Assembly: GCF_009208055.1 (NCBI RefSeq)
Contig: NZ_WFKI01000043.1
Coordinates: 1-20,374, forward strand
Direction of reading: 5' to 3'
Source: Poseidonibacter ostreae
Lineage (GTDB): Bacteria; Campylobacterota; Campylobacteria; Campylobacterales; Arcobacteraceae
Length of the DNA: 20,374 nt
In this document: in pieces, positions 1 through 6,684 of the stretch
Layout: each line of letters starts with the position of its first letter
How positions within the stretch are numbered: position 1 is the first letter of the stretch
Notes under the pieces: generated by a model
Told to the model about the DNA's origin: nothing
The model's database searches: none
Seen by the model: the letters and a program-made list of their open reading frames with translations, nothing else
Translations under genes and position numbers: made by a program

Positions 1-83
1 ATTTTTTATTTTGATTTTATCATATTTGAAATAAAGAGGACTAAAAGTATATGCTAAACTAATTATATATTTTAGGAGCCTAT

Positions 84-725
84 ATGAAAGCATTTCATTT
101 TAAAGACCAATTCTCTTCTCAACTACTACATGAAACAGTTGATCATCCAAATATTGAAGTAGGATTTTTTTCTTATTATTCAGGATATCATCATAAGCAT
201 GATTTTGTTGAATGTGCAAGATATTTACATGATAAGAGAAAAGATGTAGATAAGCTTATTATTGGTAATTATTGTTCAATTGGCTCAGGAGCAGTTTTTA
301 TGATGGCAGGAAATCAAGGTCATAATACAAACTGGCTTTCTACATTTCCTTTTTATTTTCAAGCAAATATTTTCAAAAGTGCAAAAAATGGATTTGTAAA
401 AGCTGGAAACACTATAGTAGGAAATGACGTATGGATAGGTTCTGAAGCTATGATAATGTCTGGTGTAACAATTGCAGATGGAGCAATAATTGCAGCAAGA
501 GCTGTTGTAATAAAAGATGTAGAAGCTTACACTATTGTTGGTGGAAATCCAGCAAGTGTTATAAAATCACGTTTTGAAAATAAAGAGATAGAACAATTAC
601 TTATCATGAAATGGTGGAATTGGAAAGAAGAGAAAATAAAAGAGTGTATGCCTTTAATTTGTAGTCCTAAAATTGAGGGATTATGGAAATATTGGAATAA
701 AAATAAAAAAAATTTATTAGATTAA
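84..725 (+). CDS. CatB/Vat-type hexapeptide-repeat O-acetyltransferase
   Basis: Probable acetyl-CoA-dependent O-acetyltransferase of the xenobiotic (type B chloramphenicol/virginiamycin) acetyltransferase family, a cytoplasmic trimer with a left-handed beta-helix. The 213 residues match the family length. Hexapeptide repeats are visible at about 58-72 (IIGNYCSIGSGA) and 108-160 (NTIVGNDVWIGS ... VVGGNPASV-type ending). The segment GNQGHNTNWLSTFPF at 77-91 corresponds to the family signature holding the catalytic histidine, here His80. A GGAG ribosome binding site lies just before the ATG. The gene is convergent with the next one and their stop codons overlap by 4 bases. The family includes antibiotic-resistance enzymes, but chromosomal members often have unknown acceptors, so the substrate cannot be given. 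Confidence 0.88.
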   Translation: MKAFHFKDQFSSQLLHETVDHPNIEVGFFSYYSGYHHKHDFVECARYLHDKRKDVDKLIIGNYCSIGSGAVFMMAGNQGHNTNWLSTFPFYFQANIFKSAKNGFVKAGNTIVGNDVWIGSEAMIMSGVTIADGAIIAARAVVIKDVEAYTIVGGNPASVIKSRFENKEIEQLLIMKWWNWKEEKIKECMPLICSPKIEGLWKYWNKNKKNLLD

Positions 726-973
726 AAAGTTTTTTCTATTAATTGAAGTTTTTTTACTCTTGTAAGTTTTTTTATAGCGTATTCACGTTTAGAAGCAGTA
801 CTTCTATTCTCTGAAGATTCTTGATATATTAGTTTTACAGGACGCCTAGCTTTTGTATACTTGGCGCCTTTTTCACTATTGTTATGTTCATCCAAACGTT
901 TTGTTATATCTGTAGTAATCCCTGTATATAAACTTCCATCACTACACTTTAAAATATAAACGAAATATGACAC
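722..973 (-). CDS. GIY-YIG nuclease-superfamily protein (UPF0213/YhbQ-like)
   Basis: Small single-domain GIY-YIG protein of 83 residues, about the usual size for the YhbQ/UPF0213 group. Visible family features are VYIL at 5-8, YTGIT at 16-20, Arg26 in the TDITKRLDEH segment, and Glu64 in the SKREYAIKKL helix, which corresponds to the metal-binding glutamate. The start is a GTG at 971-973 preceded by AAGG at good spacing; a nearby ATG is in another frame and closes quickly. Family members have the nuclease fold and several have been linked to DNA repair, but the cellular role here is unknown. Confidence 0.85.
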   Translation of the reverse strand: MSYFVYILKCSDGSLYTGITTDITKRLDEHNNSEKGAKYTKARRPVKLIYQESSENRSTASKREYAIKKLTRVKKLQLIEKTF

Positions 974-1010
974 ATATATACCTTATTTTATTAAATTTAT
1001 TCTATTTTAC

Positions 1011-1310
1011 TTAGCTTACGCTACAAGTTCCATCTGTACATTTTTGCTCTGTTTCCTCATCCCAACTTGATAATGCTGTTCTTGAAACTACACCTGCATT
1101 TGTTAAGGCAACAAAATCTGTAAGTTCGATTAGTTCTTGTTTTGTAATACCATCTTCTAATGCATCTTTAAATCTTCTATTTGAACAAACTGTACATCCT
1201 AAAGTAAGTGTTACGGCTAAACCTACTAAATGTTTTTCTCTTTTTGAAAATGATAAACTCTCACTTGTTTCATTTAATGCTTTTACTGCTTTTAAATCTT
1301 GTCCTGTCAT
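1011..1310 (-). CDS. AhpD-like / carboxymuconolactone decarboxylase-family protein
   Basis: A 99-residue helical protein of the AhpD/CMD superfamily. The signature GCTVCSNRRFKDALEDGITK at about 38-57 carries the CxxC pair (Cys39, Cys42), followed by the usual EL.EL segment. In AhpD the CxxC is the thiol-disulfide centre and is followed four residues later by a catalytic histidine. Here that position is Arg46, so classic AhpD chemistry is doubtful. A second pair of cysteines, Cys91 and Cys96 (CTDGTC), lies in a short C-terminal tail not expected for the core domain. AAGGG precedes the ATG. The gene has its own very strong palindromic promoter (see 1338-1366), suggesting tight control and high induced expression. 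The substrate is unknown; a thiol-redox role is inferred. Confidence 0.75.
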   Translation of the reverse strand: MTGQDLKAVKALNETSESLSFSKREKHLVGLAVTLTLGCTVCSNRRFKDALEDGITKQELIELTDFVALTNAGVVSRTALSSWDEETEQKCTDGTCSVS

Positions 1311-1337
1311 ATTTTACCCTTTTTTTTGATTTTTCAA

Positions 1338-1366
1338 ATTATAGAATATATATTCTATAATGTCAA
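1338..1366 (-). promoter_or_regulatory. Consensus sigma-70 promoter fully overlapped by a 24-bp perfect palindrome
   Basis: On the minus strand TTGACA (1366-1361), a 17-base spacer and TATAAT (1343-1338) form an exact consensus promoter for the AhpD-like gene, with a predicted start near 1331. Positions 1338-1361 are a perfect palindrome of two ATTATAGAATAT half-sites, covering the whole spacer and the -10 box. A bound dimeric repressor would block RNA polymerase. No regulator gene lies beside it. Confidence 0.8.
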
Positions 1367-1404
1367 GGTTAGAAAAGATAAAATATTTACTATTTAATAA
1401 TAAT

Positions 1405-2283
1405 TTATTTTTTACTAACTAAAATCCCACCTAAAGCAATAAGCCCAATTCCAAGAAAAGTAAGCATGTCAGGAAGTGAATCTCCAAGCATAATACCAAA
1501 TCCAACAGCAAAAGGAATACTTGAATAACCAATAACTCCAATAATACTAGCCTTACTTAAACTATAAGCACGAGTTAAAAACCATTGTGAAACAGTTGAT
1601 AATATTGCCATTAAAACAATAAGTGCCCAAATAAAAAACTCTGTATGAACTTGAAAACTTGCATAAGGAGTAAATAAAAAGAGTAATAAAGGAAGAATCG
1701 TACCTACTCCCATAAAAGAAAGCATAATAACTCTTGCATCATAAATATCTTTTATTTTCTTTATAGTTGCATAGGCACAAGCAGCAAAAAAACCACCTAA
1801 TACTCCTAACACATGACCTTGTGATATTTCAAAGTCTAAAGGTTGAATAACAAAAGCAACTCCAATAAATCCAATAACAAGTGCAAAAATAGTATTAATA
1901 TTAATAGACTCTTTCATCAAGTAGTATGCAAGTATTGTTACAAAAAATGGCGATGTTTTATTTAAAATAACAGCTTCACCTAATGGAATATTAGCAATTG
2001 TATAAAAGTAAAGTAACATAGCTAATGTTCCAAAAAAACCTCTTAAAAATAATAGATGTGATTTTGAAATATCAAAAGATACTTGAACTTTTTTGAAGCT
2101 ATATAAAATCATTATCACACCTAAAAGGTTTCTATAAAATACTATTTCAATTGGATCCATACTTTCAGAAAGTACTTTTGCTACTGCTCCACTAAGAGAG
2201 CCTAGCATTGCACTTAAAAGCATAAATAGGATACCTTTATCCATTAGTTTTAGATTTGATAATAATTTGTAGTTATTTGACAT
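1405..2283 (-). CDS. EamA/DMT-superfamily transporter
   Basis: An inner-membrane permease of the drug/metabolite transporter superfamily. Its 292 residues form two homologous EamA halves (about 15-145 and 155-290) with roughly ten hydrophobic helices. Typical features include the first-half segment EIVFYRNLLGVIMIL and the GEAVILNKTSPFFVTILAYYL-like stretch (shown in part), plus the matching ILSTVSQWFLTRAYS region in the second half. Members export amino acids, metabolites or drugs; the substrate cannot be read from sequence. The start is an ATG with AAAGGA five bases upstream and a TACAAT -10 box further up. The gene is separated from the AhpD-like gene by 94 bases containing that gene's own promoter. 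Confidence 0.88.
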   Translation of the reverse strand: MSNNYKLLSNLKLMDKGILFMLLSAMLGSLSGAVAKVLSESMDPIEIVFYRNLLGVIMILYSFKKVQVSFDISKSHLLFLRGFFGTLAMLLYFYTIANIPLGEAVILNKTSPFFVTILAYYLMKESININTIFALVIGFIGVAFVIQPLDFEISQGHVLGVLGGFFAACAYATIKKIKDIYDARVIMLSFMGVGTILPLLLFLFTPYASFQVHTEFFIWALIVLMAILSTVSQWFLTRAYSLSKASIIGVIGYSSIPFAVGFGIMLGDSLPDMLTFLGIGLIALGGILVSKK

Positions 2284-2288
2284 TTAAA

Positions 2289-2309
2289 TCCTTTATTTTG
2301 AGCATTGTA
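2289..2309 (-). promoter_or_regulatory. Promoter -10 box and ribosome binding site of the EamA transporter
   Basis: TACAAT reads on the minus strand at 2309-2304, and AAAGGA at 2294-2289 lies five bases before the ATG. No convincing -35 box is seen, as is common in Campylobacterota. Confidence 0.5.
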
Positions 2310-2358
2310 TTTAAACTTTATAAAAAAGGATTTAAAGTAACTAAGATATCTCTATATC

Positions 2359-3117
2359 TTATATTTTAATTATTATATTAAAATATTTTTTTAATGCTTC
2401 GACTCTATTCTCTTTTGAAATCTTCCAGCTACTTTTTCTATTATTTTCTCTTAGAATCATTTTATCATCAAGCATTGTTATTCTTCCATTTTCTTTTGCT
2501 AAAGTTATAAGTAAGGGTACTTTCTTATTAATATTATTCTCTTTATCATTTCTAAAAATATCAATAAAATCAGATGGAAACTTTTCTTCTTTTGTAAAAT
2601 AATATCTAGGAGTCCAAGTCGCATTTTTATAATTTACAAGAAGTATATATTTATCATTTTTCTTCTGTATTTTATACATATGATTCTCAGCAGTAGAAAT
2701 AAAATTTTCAGAATCAATATTCATAGCTTCTCTTACATTCTGTCCATTAGCAACATCAACAAGATAATCAATACTATTAAGATTAACCAAAATAAGTAAA
2801 TGAGGATAATCTTTTCCAATATAAGTTAAATCCTTTACTTTTGCAAAGATTAAATATGCATCAAAGCCTAAGGACTTAAGTAAATATAAAAATAAAGTAT
2901 GGGATTCATAACAAATTCCACCTCTGTTGTTATTTACAATTTTTTCATATACATTCGATAAGTTTGAAGAAAACTCTTTATTTAAAAAAAAGTCTAAATT
3001 TTCATAAGGAACATTAAGAAGATATTGTTTTTGCAATAATTGAAGTGTTTGTAAAGTGGGTTCATATTTTTTTGAACTATCCATATTAATACGCTCTAAT
3101 ATTTTTTCGATTTTCAT
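2359..3117 (-). CDS. nat: Arylamine N-acetyltransferase
   Basis: Cytoplasmic enzyme that transfers acetyl groups from acetyl-CoA to arylamines, hydrazines or related acceptors through a cysteine-linked intermediate. The 252 residues fit the family. The full catalytic triad is visible: Cys69 in NNRGGICYESH (64-73), His106 in KDYPHLLILVN, and Asp121 in DYLVDVANG. The spacing matches the known triad (Cys69, His107 and Asp122 in the Salmonella enzyme). The C-terminal region is lysine- and asparagine-rich and more divergent. AAAGGA precedes the ATG. It is transcribed away from the desaturase gene across an 88-base shared region. The native substrate is unknown; some family members act in polyketide or amide synthesis instead of detoxification. 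Confidence 0.9.
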   Translation of the reverse strand: MKIEKILERINMDSSKKYEPTLQTLQLLQKQYLLNVPYENLDFFLNKEFSSNLSNVYEKIVNNNRGGICYESHTLFLYLLKSLGFDAYLIFAKVKDLTYIGKDYPHLLILVNLNSIDYLVDVANGQNVREAMNIDSENFISTAENHMYKIQKKNDKYILLVNYKNATWTPRYYFTKEEKFPSDFIDIFRNDKENNINKKVPLLITLAKENGRITMLDDKMILRENNRKSSWKISKENRVEALKKYFNIIIKI

Positions 3118-3135
3118 AAAAATCCTTTGTTAAAT

Positions 3136-3141
3136 ATTATA
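3136..3141 (-). promoter_or_regulatory. -10 box of the arylamine N-acetyltransferase gene
   Basis: TATAAT on the minus strand within CTTATATAATATTT predicts a start near 3129, immediately before the AAAGGA ribosome binding site, so the leader would be only about a dozen bases. Confidence 0.45.
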
Positions 3142-3172
3142 TAAGAATTTGTATAAGAAGCAATCATTCGGG

Positions 3173-3180
3173 TATAGAAT
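3173..3180 (+). promoter_or_regulatory. Probable -10 region of the desaturase gene
   Basis: GGTATAGAAT resembles an extended -10 element and would start transcription near 3187, about 20 bases before the assigned ATG. No -35 box is evident. Confidence 0.35.
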
Positions 3181-3205
3181 TCACAATAGTTAAAAAACTG
3201 CATGT

Positions 3206-4447
3206 ATGAGATGCTTAAAAAGCAAAGATAAACTTGACTTAATGTATCATCTTTTCAACAATATTTTAGGGAATACATTGACATCAATTTATAAAAACTA
3301 CGAAGATATAGACAAAGATCAACTGCAAATTGATATTGAAAAGATTAAAGACTCAATAGGTAAAGCAACACAAGAAGATTTTCAACATTTATTAAAACTT
3401 GAAAGATGGGGAAGAGCTTTAACTTTTAGTGGGTATTTTCTTATATTTATTATCAGTTTTTTAGAAATAAGTTCATATGCATTAGGGAGTATTAGCTTTT
3501 GGATTTTAGCATTACTAGCTGCTAGTTTAATAGGAGTAGGAAATGTTTCACGTTGGGCAAATGTTGCTCATCCAATACTTCATGGAGCTTATGATAGAGT
3601 TCCTAATATTCCAAAAAGATATACAAAAGCTGGTTTTGCAAAAAAAAATAGAAGATATTTAGATTGGCTAGATTGGATTAAACCTGAAGCTTGGATTTAT
3701 GAGCATAATATCATGCATCATTATCATTTAGGAGAAGACGAAGACCCTGATAATGTTGAGAATAACTTACAATGGCTAATTCAATCAAAAACACCAATGT
3801 GGGCTAGATATTTATTTGTATATGCTTTTGCAGGAACTTGGAAGCTAACTTATTATGCACCAAATACGTTAAAGATTTTGCAAAATAAAAAACATCGTAA
3901 ATTAAAATTACCTCAAATTAAAAGTTATGAATGGAGTCCTTTTAAAAGAAATGGAGCTATATTATGGAAAGAGTATATTCTTCCATATTTTAGTGTTAAA
4001 TTCGTAATTATTCCTTTGCTTTTTCTTCCTCTAGGATTAGAAGCTGTATTTAATGCTTTTATTATTACTTTAATCGCTGAATATATTGCAAATCTACACT
4101 CATTTTTAGTGATTGTTCCAAATCACTCAGCAGAAGATATTTATAGGTTTGATACTCCACATAAATCTCAAGGTGAATTTTATTTACGGCAAATTATGGG
4201 AAGTGTGAATTATAACACAGGTACAAACTTAGTTGATTTTTCTCAAGGTTGGTTAAATTATCAAATAGAGCATCACCTTTTCCCAAACTTACCTTTAAGT
4301 CAATATCAAAAGATTCAACCTCTAATGAAAGATTTATGTGCAAAACACAACTTAGAATATAGACAAGAAAATGTTTTTAAAAGAATGAAAATGACAGTAG
4401 AATTAATGGTAGGAAAAACAACACTTTTAAAAGTTGGAAGTATATAA
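3206..4447 (+). CDS. Membrane fatty-acid desaturase
   Basis: Integral-membrane di-iron desaturase/hydroxylase (FA_desaturase family) that introduces a double bond into lipid acyl chains. All three histidine boxes are present: HPILH at 122-126, EHNIMHHYH at 166-174 and QIEHH at 353-357, with further histidines at 298 and 307. Hydrophobic segments lie at about 73-112 and 262-300. The QxxHH form of the third box is the one found in front-end and some sphingolipid or acyl-CoA desaturases, but no cytochrome b5 domain is fused here. Length (413) is normal for a soluble-donor type. The assigned ATG lacks a clear ribosome binding site and Met13 (3242) is an alternative. Its likely role is membrane-fluidity adjustment; regiochemistry cannot be assigned. 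It is convergent with the rubredoxin gene, one base apart. Confidence 0.85.
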   Translation: MRCLKSKDKLDLMYHLFNNILGNTLTSIYKNYEDIDKDQLQIDIEKIKDSIGKATQEDFQHLLKLERWGRALTFSGYFLIFIISFLEISSYALGSISFWILALLAASLIGVGNVSRWANVAHPILHGAYDRVPNIPKRYTKAGFAKKNRRYLDWLDWIKPEAWIYEHNIMHHYHLGEDEDPDNVENNLQWLIQSKTPMWARYLFVYAFAGTWKLTYYAPNTLKILQNKKHRKLKLPQIKSYEWSPFKRNGAILWKEYILPYFSVKFVIIPLLFLPLGLEAVFNAFIITLIAEYIANLHSFLVIVPNHSAEDIYRFDTPHKSQGEFYLRQIMGSVNYNTGTNLVDFSQGWLNYQIEHHLFPNLPLSQYQKIQPLMKDLCAKHNLEYRQENVFKRMKMTVELMVGKTTLLKVGSI

Positions 4448-4448
4448 A

Positions 4449-4619
4449 CTATTCTTCTTCTACTAACTCTTCAAAATCTTCTTTGGACGAGCCACAATCA
4501 GGACATTCCCAATCTTCTGGGATTTCTTTAAAATCTGTTCCTGGTTTAATACCAGCATCAGGATCACCTAGTTTTGGTTCATATATATAACCACGTACTG
4601 TACATACATAATCATTCAT
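4449..4619 (-). CDS. Rubredoxin with one iron-ligand cysteine replaced by arginine
   Basis: A 56-residue rubredoxin, normally a cytoplasmic one-electron carrier with a single Fe bound by four cysteines. The fold signature is clear: DYVCTVRGYIYEP at 3-15, GDPDAGIKPGT at 18-28, and DWECPDCG at 36-43. Three ligands are present at the canonical positions Cys6, Cys39 and Cys42. The fourth, Cys9, is read as Arg (codon CGT at 4595-4593); one base change would restore TGT. AAGGA lies six bases before the ATG. It is the last gene of a leftward set, 30 bases after the pseudouridine synthase. It may be a genuine variant, a recent mutation or a sequence error. Confidence 0.88.
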   Translation of the reverse strand: MNDYVCTVRGYIYEPKLGDPDAGIKPGTDFKEIPEDWECPDCGSSKEDFEELVEEE

Positions 4620-4649
4620 ACTAATTCCTTATATTTTATGATTAAACTT

Positions 4650-5222
4650 TTAAGATTTTTTAAGTAATAACTTCTCTTCTTCTATAGAAAGAAAACGCCA
4701 TGTTCCACTTTCTATTTTAGAGTCAAAACTACCAATACTAACTCGACTTAAAGATATAACTTTTAAATTTGTTCCAAATTTTGGGTCTTTCAAAGCACCA
4801 AAAAGACGACGAATATGTCGGTTTTTTCCCTCTTCTAATTCTATTTTTAGTTTTGTTTTTGCTCCACCAATACCAAGTTTTTCAACTTTTGCTTTTAGTA
4901 AGCCATATTTACTTTCAACACCTACTCTTGCTTGCTCTATATGTTCTTGTGTTACAAAGCCTCTAACCCAAACTTCATATATTTTTTTACAATTTCCAGG
5001 TTTAGTTAACATATCATTTATTTTACCACTTCTAGTAAATAACAATAGCCCTTTAGATTCTAAATCTAAACGTCCTATAGGCATCCAACCATTATCAAAA
5101 GCCCATTGCGGTAAAAGACTATAAACTGTTTTTCTTCCAAGATCATCAGACCTTGTCACTAAATAGCCTTTAGGTTTATTTAGAGCAAATAGCGTTTCAC
5201 AAGCTTTTGTAATTGTATTCAT
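4650..5222 (-). CDS. RluE-type 23S rRNA pseudouridine synthase
   Basis: Pseudouridine synthase of the RsuA/RluB/RluE/RluF family, which isomerises a specific uridine in ribosomal RNA. The signature GRLDLESKGLLLFT begins at residue 50 and holds the catalytic Asp53. LNKPKGYLVT at 14-23 and EGKNRHIRRLFGAL near the C-terminal third are also family landmarks. The protein has only 190 residues and starts directly at the catalytic domain, without the N-terminal S4 RNA-binding domain of RsuA and RluB, which points to the RluE type. The exact target uridine is inferred only. AAGGA precedes the ATG. It lies between thiD and rubredoxin on the same strand, probably co-transcribed. Confidence 0.87.
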   Translation of the reverse strand: MNTITKACETLFALNKPKGYLVTRSDDLGRKTVYSLLPQWAFDNGWMPIGRLDLESKGLLLFTRSGKINDMLTKPGNCKKIYEVWVRGFVTQEHIEQARVGVESKYGLLKAKVEKLGIGGAKTKLKIELEEGKNRHIRRLFGALKDPKFGTNLKVISLSRVSIGSFDSKIESGTWRFLSIEEEKLLLKKS

Positions 5223-5279
5223 TAAGTATATTCCTTATATTATAAAAGAGTATACTAGCTTATATGTTAATTAGTCATT

Positions 5280-6056
5280 TTAATTTAATACTATTTTTTC
5301 ACTTCCTATTTTATGTGCAATAGGACCTTTACCCTCACCTAAATTTGGTGCATTTTTTATTGCTTGATATATAAACTTATTTGAAATATCAATAGCTTCC
5401 AATAGACTTTTTCCTAAAGCAAGGTTTGCAGCAATTGCACTTGAAAAACTACATCCTGTACCATGAGTATTTCTTGAAATTAAATGTGGTGTTTCAAAGG
5501 TTGTAGTCTTGTTATTTGAGTATAAAATATCAATACTTTTATCTTTTTCAATACTGTTTTTTATAATAGTTGCACATTTTAATTCTTTAATCTTTTCTAT
5601 TGATAAGATATCTTTAGATTCATAATCAAAAAGGGCTTCGGCTTCAAATTGATTTGGAGTTATAATTGTTACATAATCGAAAAGTGTTTTCATATTTAAA
5701 ACTGCATCAGAACTTAAAAGCATTGAACCTGCTTTTGAAATAAATACAGGATCTAAAACAATTGGAATATCCAAATCTTTAATAAATTCTCTTATTGCAT
5801 CTATTATTTCATTTGAAAAAAGCATACCAATTTTTATAGCACTTATTTCAAAATCCTCAAAGATCATTTCTAATTGCTCTTTTACAAACTTGGCACTTAC
5901 TTCACTAATACTTTTTACACCTGTAGTATTTTGTGCAGTTAAAACAGTAACAACAGAACATCCAAAAACAGAAAAAGCCTCAAATGTTTTTAAATCAGCT
6001 TGAATCCCAGCTCCACCACTACAATCACTTCCTGCTATTGATAATACTACTTTCAT
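5280..6056 (-). CDS. thiD: Hydroxymethylpyrimidine/phosphomethylpyrimidine kinase
   Basis: ThiD phosphorylates hydroxymethylpyrimidine and then its monophosphate, supplying the pyrimidine half of thiamine. The 258 residues belong to the ribokinase fold. Visible landmarks are SIAGSDCSGGAGIQADLKTF from about residue 6, the TAQNTTGV substrate-loop segment at 40-47, LDPVFISKAG at 101-110, and the anion-hole motif HGTGCSFSSA at 198-207 with Cys202 at the catalytic-site position. The sequence is full-length and intact. AAAGGT precedes the ATG. It heads a leftward group with the pseudouridine synthase and rubredoxin; no other thiamine gene is in the window. No TPP riboswitch is recognisable upstream, where the 115 bases to the divergent gene hold only AT-rich promoter-like sequence and a 10-base direct repeat (TTTAGATTTT at 6087 and 6104). 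Confidence 0.93.
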   Translation of the reverse strand: MKVVLSIAGSDCSGGAGIQADLKTFEAFSVFGCSVVTVLTAQNTTGVKSISEVSAKFVKEQLEMIFEDFEISAIKIGMLFSNEIIDAIREFIKDLDIPIVLDPVFISKAGSMLLSSDAVLNMKTLFDYVTIITPNQFEAEALFDYESKDILSIEKIKELKCATIIKNSIEKDKSIDILYSNNKTTTFETPHLISRNTHGTGCSFSSAIAANLALGKSLLEAIDISNKFIYQAIKNAPNLGEGKGPIAHKIGSEKIVLN

Positions 6057-6146
6057 TTTTTACCTTTATACTTTAATACTAAAGAATTTAGATTTTAACC
6101 TATTTTAGATTTTTTCTATATAAATAATTCATTAACATTTTTTGTT

Positions 6147-6152
6147 TATAAT
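6147..6152 (+). promoter_or_regulatory. -10 box of the 6175 gene
   Basis: TATAAT, preceded by TG four bases upstream, predicts a start near 6159. It sits just before an AAAGGA ribosome binding site at 6164-6169. Confidence 0.5.
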
Positions 6153-6174
6153 ATTTTAATATTAAAGGACTATG

Positions 6175-6489
6175 ATGTATGACTATTTAAAAATTTTGCA
6201 AGAAAAAGCAAAGAAAATCGATGTAGATATAAAAGTATGTGGTTATGATAAAGAGTGTATTATGAATGAACTTGCATGTAAAGTACGCTCAAACTTAGAA
6301 AATGAAGAATTATCTGTAATCAAAGAGAAAGCTATTAAAATTCATGCAGTAATAAATACTAATAATATGGATAAAAACTCACTTTTGGATGCAATAGAAG
6401 AAAGAATAAAAGAGATTTTAGAAGAAGAAAATGAACGCTATACAAGTATAGAAATGCAACAAAACTTTATGCCTTTAGATTTAGGATAG
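6175..6489 (+). CDS. Small helical protein of unknown function
   Basis: I do not recognise this 104-residue protein. It is charged, soluble and predicted mostly helical, with heptad-like stretches near the C-terminus (EERIKEILEEENER). Three cysteines cluster near the N-terminus in the form CGYDKEC...ELAC, with spacings of five and six residues between them. The second of two adjacent ATGs (6175) is chosen because AAAGGA at 6164-6169 is five bases from it and only two from the ATG at 6172. It has its own TATAAT promoter and is divergent from thiD, so is probably monocistronic. The reading frame is convincing because of this promoter and RBS placement and the ordinary codon use. A metal- or redox-related role for the cysteines would be speculation. 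Confidence 0.75.
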   Translation: MYDYLKILQEKAKKIDVDIKVCGYDKECIMNELACKVRSNLENEELSVIKEKAIKIHAVINTNNMDKNSLLDAIEERIKEILEEENERYTSIEMQQNFMPLDLG

Positions 6490-6531
6490 AGTTAATCAAT
6501 TTTGCACACTTTTTCTAGATGATAGATATAG

Positions 6532-6630
6532 TTATTGTCCGAAATATAAATTTCCGATAAGAGTTACAACTACGAATACTTTTACAAATAAGATTTGTGC
6601 AATTTTACTTTCTTTTATTTTATCTAACAA
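6532..6630 (-). CDS. Possible 32-residue single-helix membrane peptide (TTG start)
   Basis: A short reading frame with a TTG start (6630-6628) five bases after AAGGA and an in-frame stop just upstream. It encodes a short charged N-terminus (MLDKIKESK) followed by one hydrophobic helix of about 20 residues (ILFVKVFVVVTLIGN at about 13-27) and the end YFGQ. The arrangement of RBS, charged segment and membrane helix looks like a real small membrane protein. It sits 124 bases downstream of guaA on the same strand. No homologous family is recognised, and chance cannot be excluded for an open frame this short. Confidence 0.45.
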   Translation of the reverse strand: MLDKIKESKIAQILFVKVFVVVTLIGNLYFGQ

Positions 6631-6684
6631 TGTTTTCCTTTAATAATTTAATTTCTAACAAGTTTTATGTAAATTTTATCAAAG

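Noticed and set aside
1..83. AT-rich leader before the first acetyltransferase, with several TATA-like runs.
   Set aside because: No single -10 box stands out at a suitable distance, so no promoter was called; only the GGAG ribosome binding site is clear.
4769..4966. Leucine-rich plus-strand frame opposite the pseudouridine synthase.
   Set aside because: The hydrophobic product is a by-product of reading AT-rich codons backwards; the opposite gene is certain.
6057..6171. Possible TPP riboswitch upstream of thiD.
   Set aside because: The region has none of the conserved THI-box sequence (such as CTGAGA or a GAACCTGATC-type core) and is too AT-rich and short.
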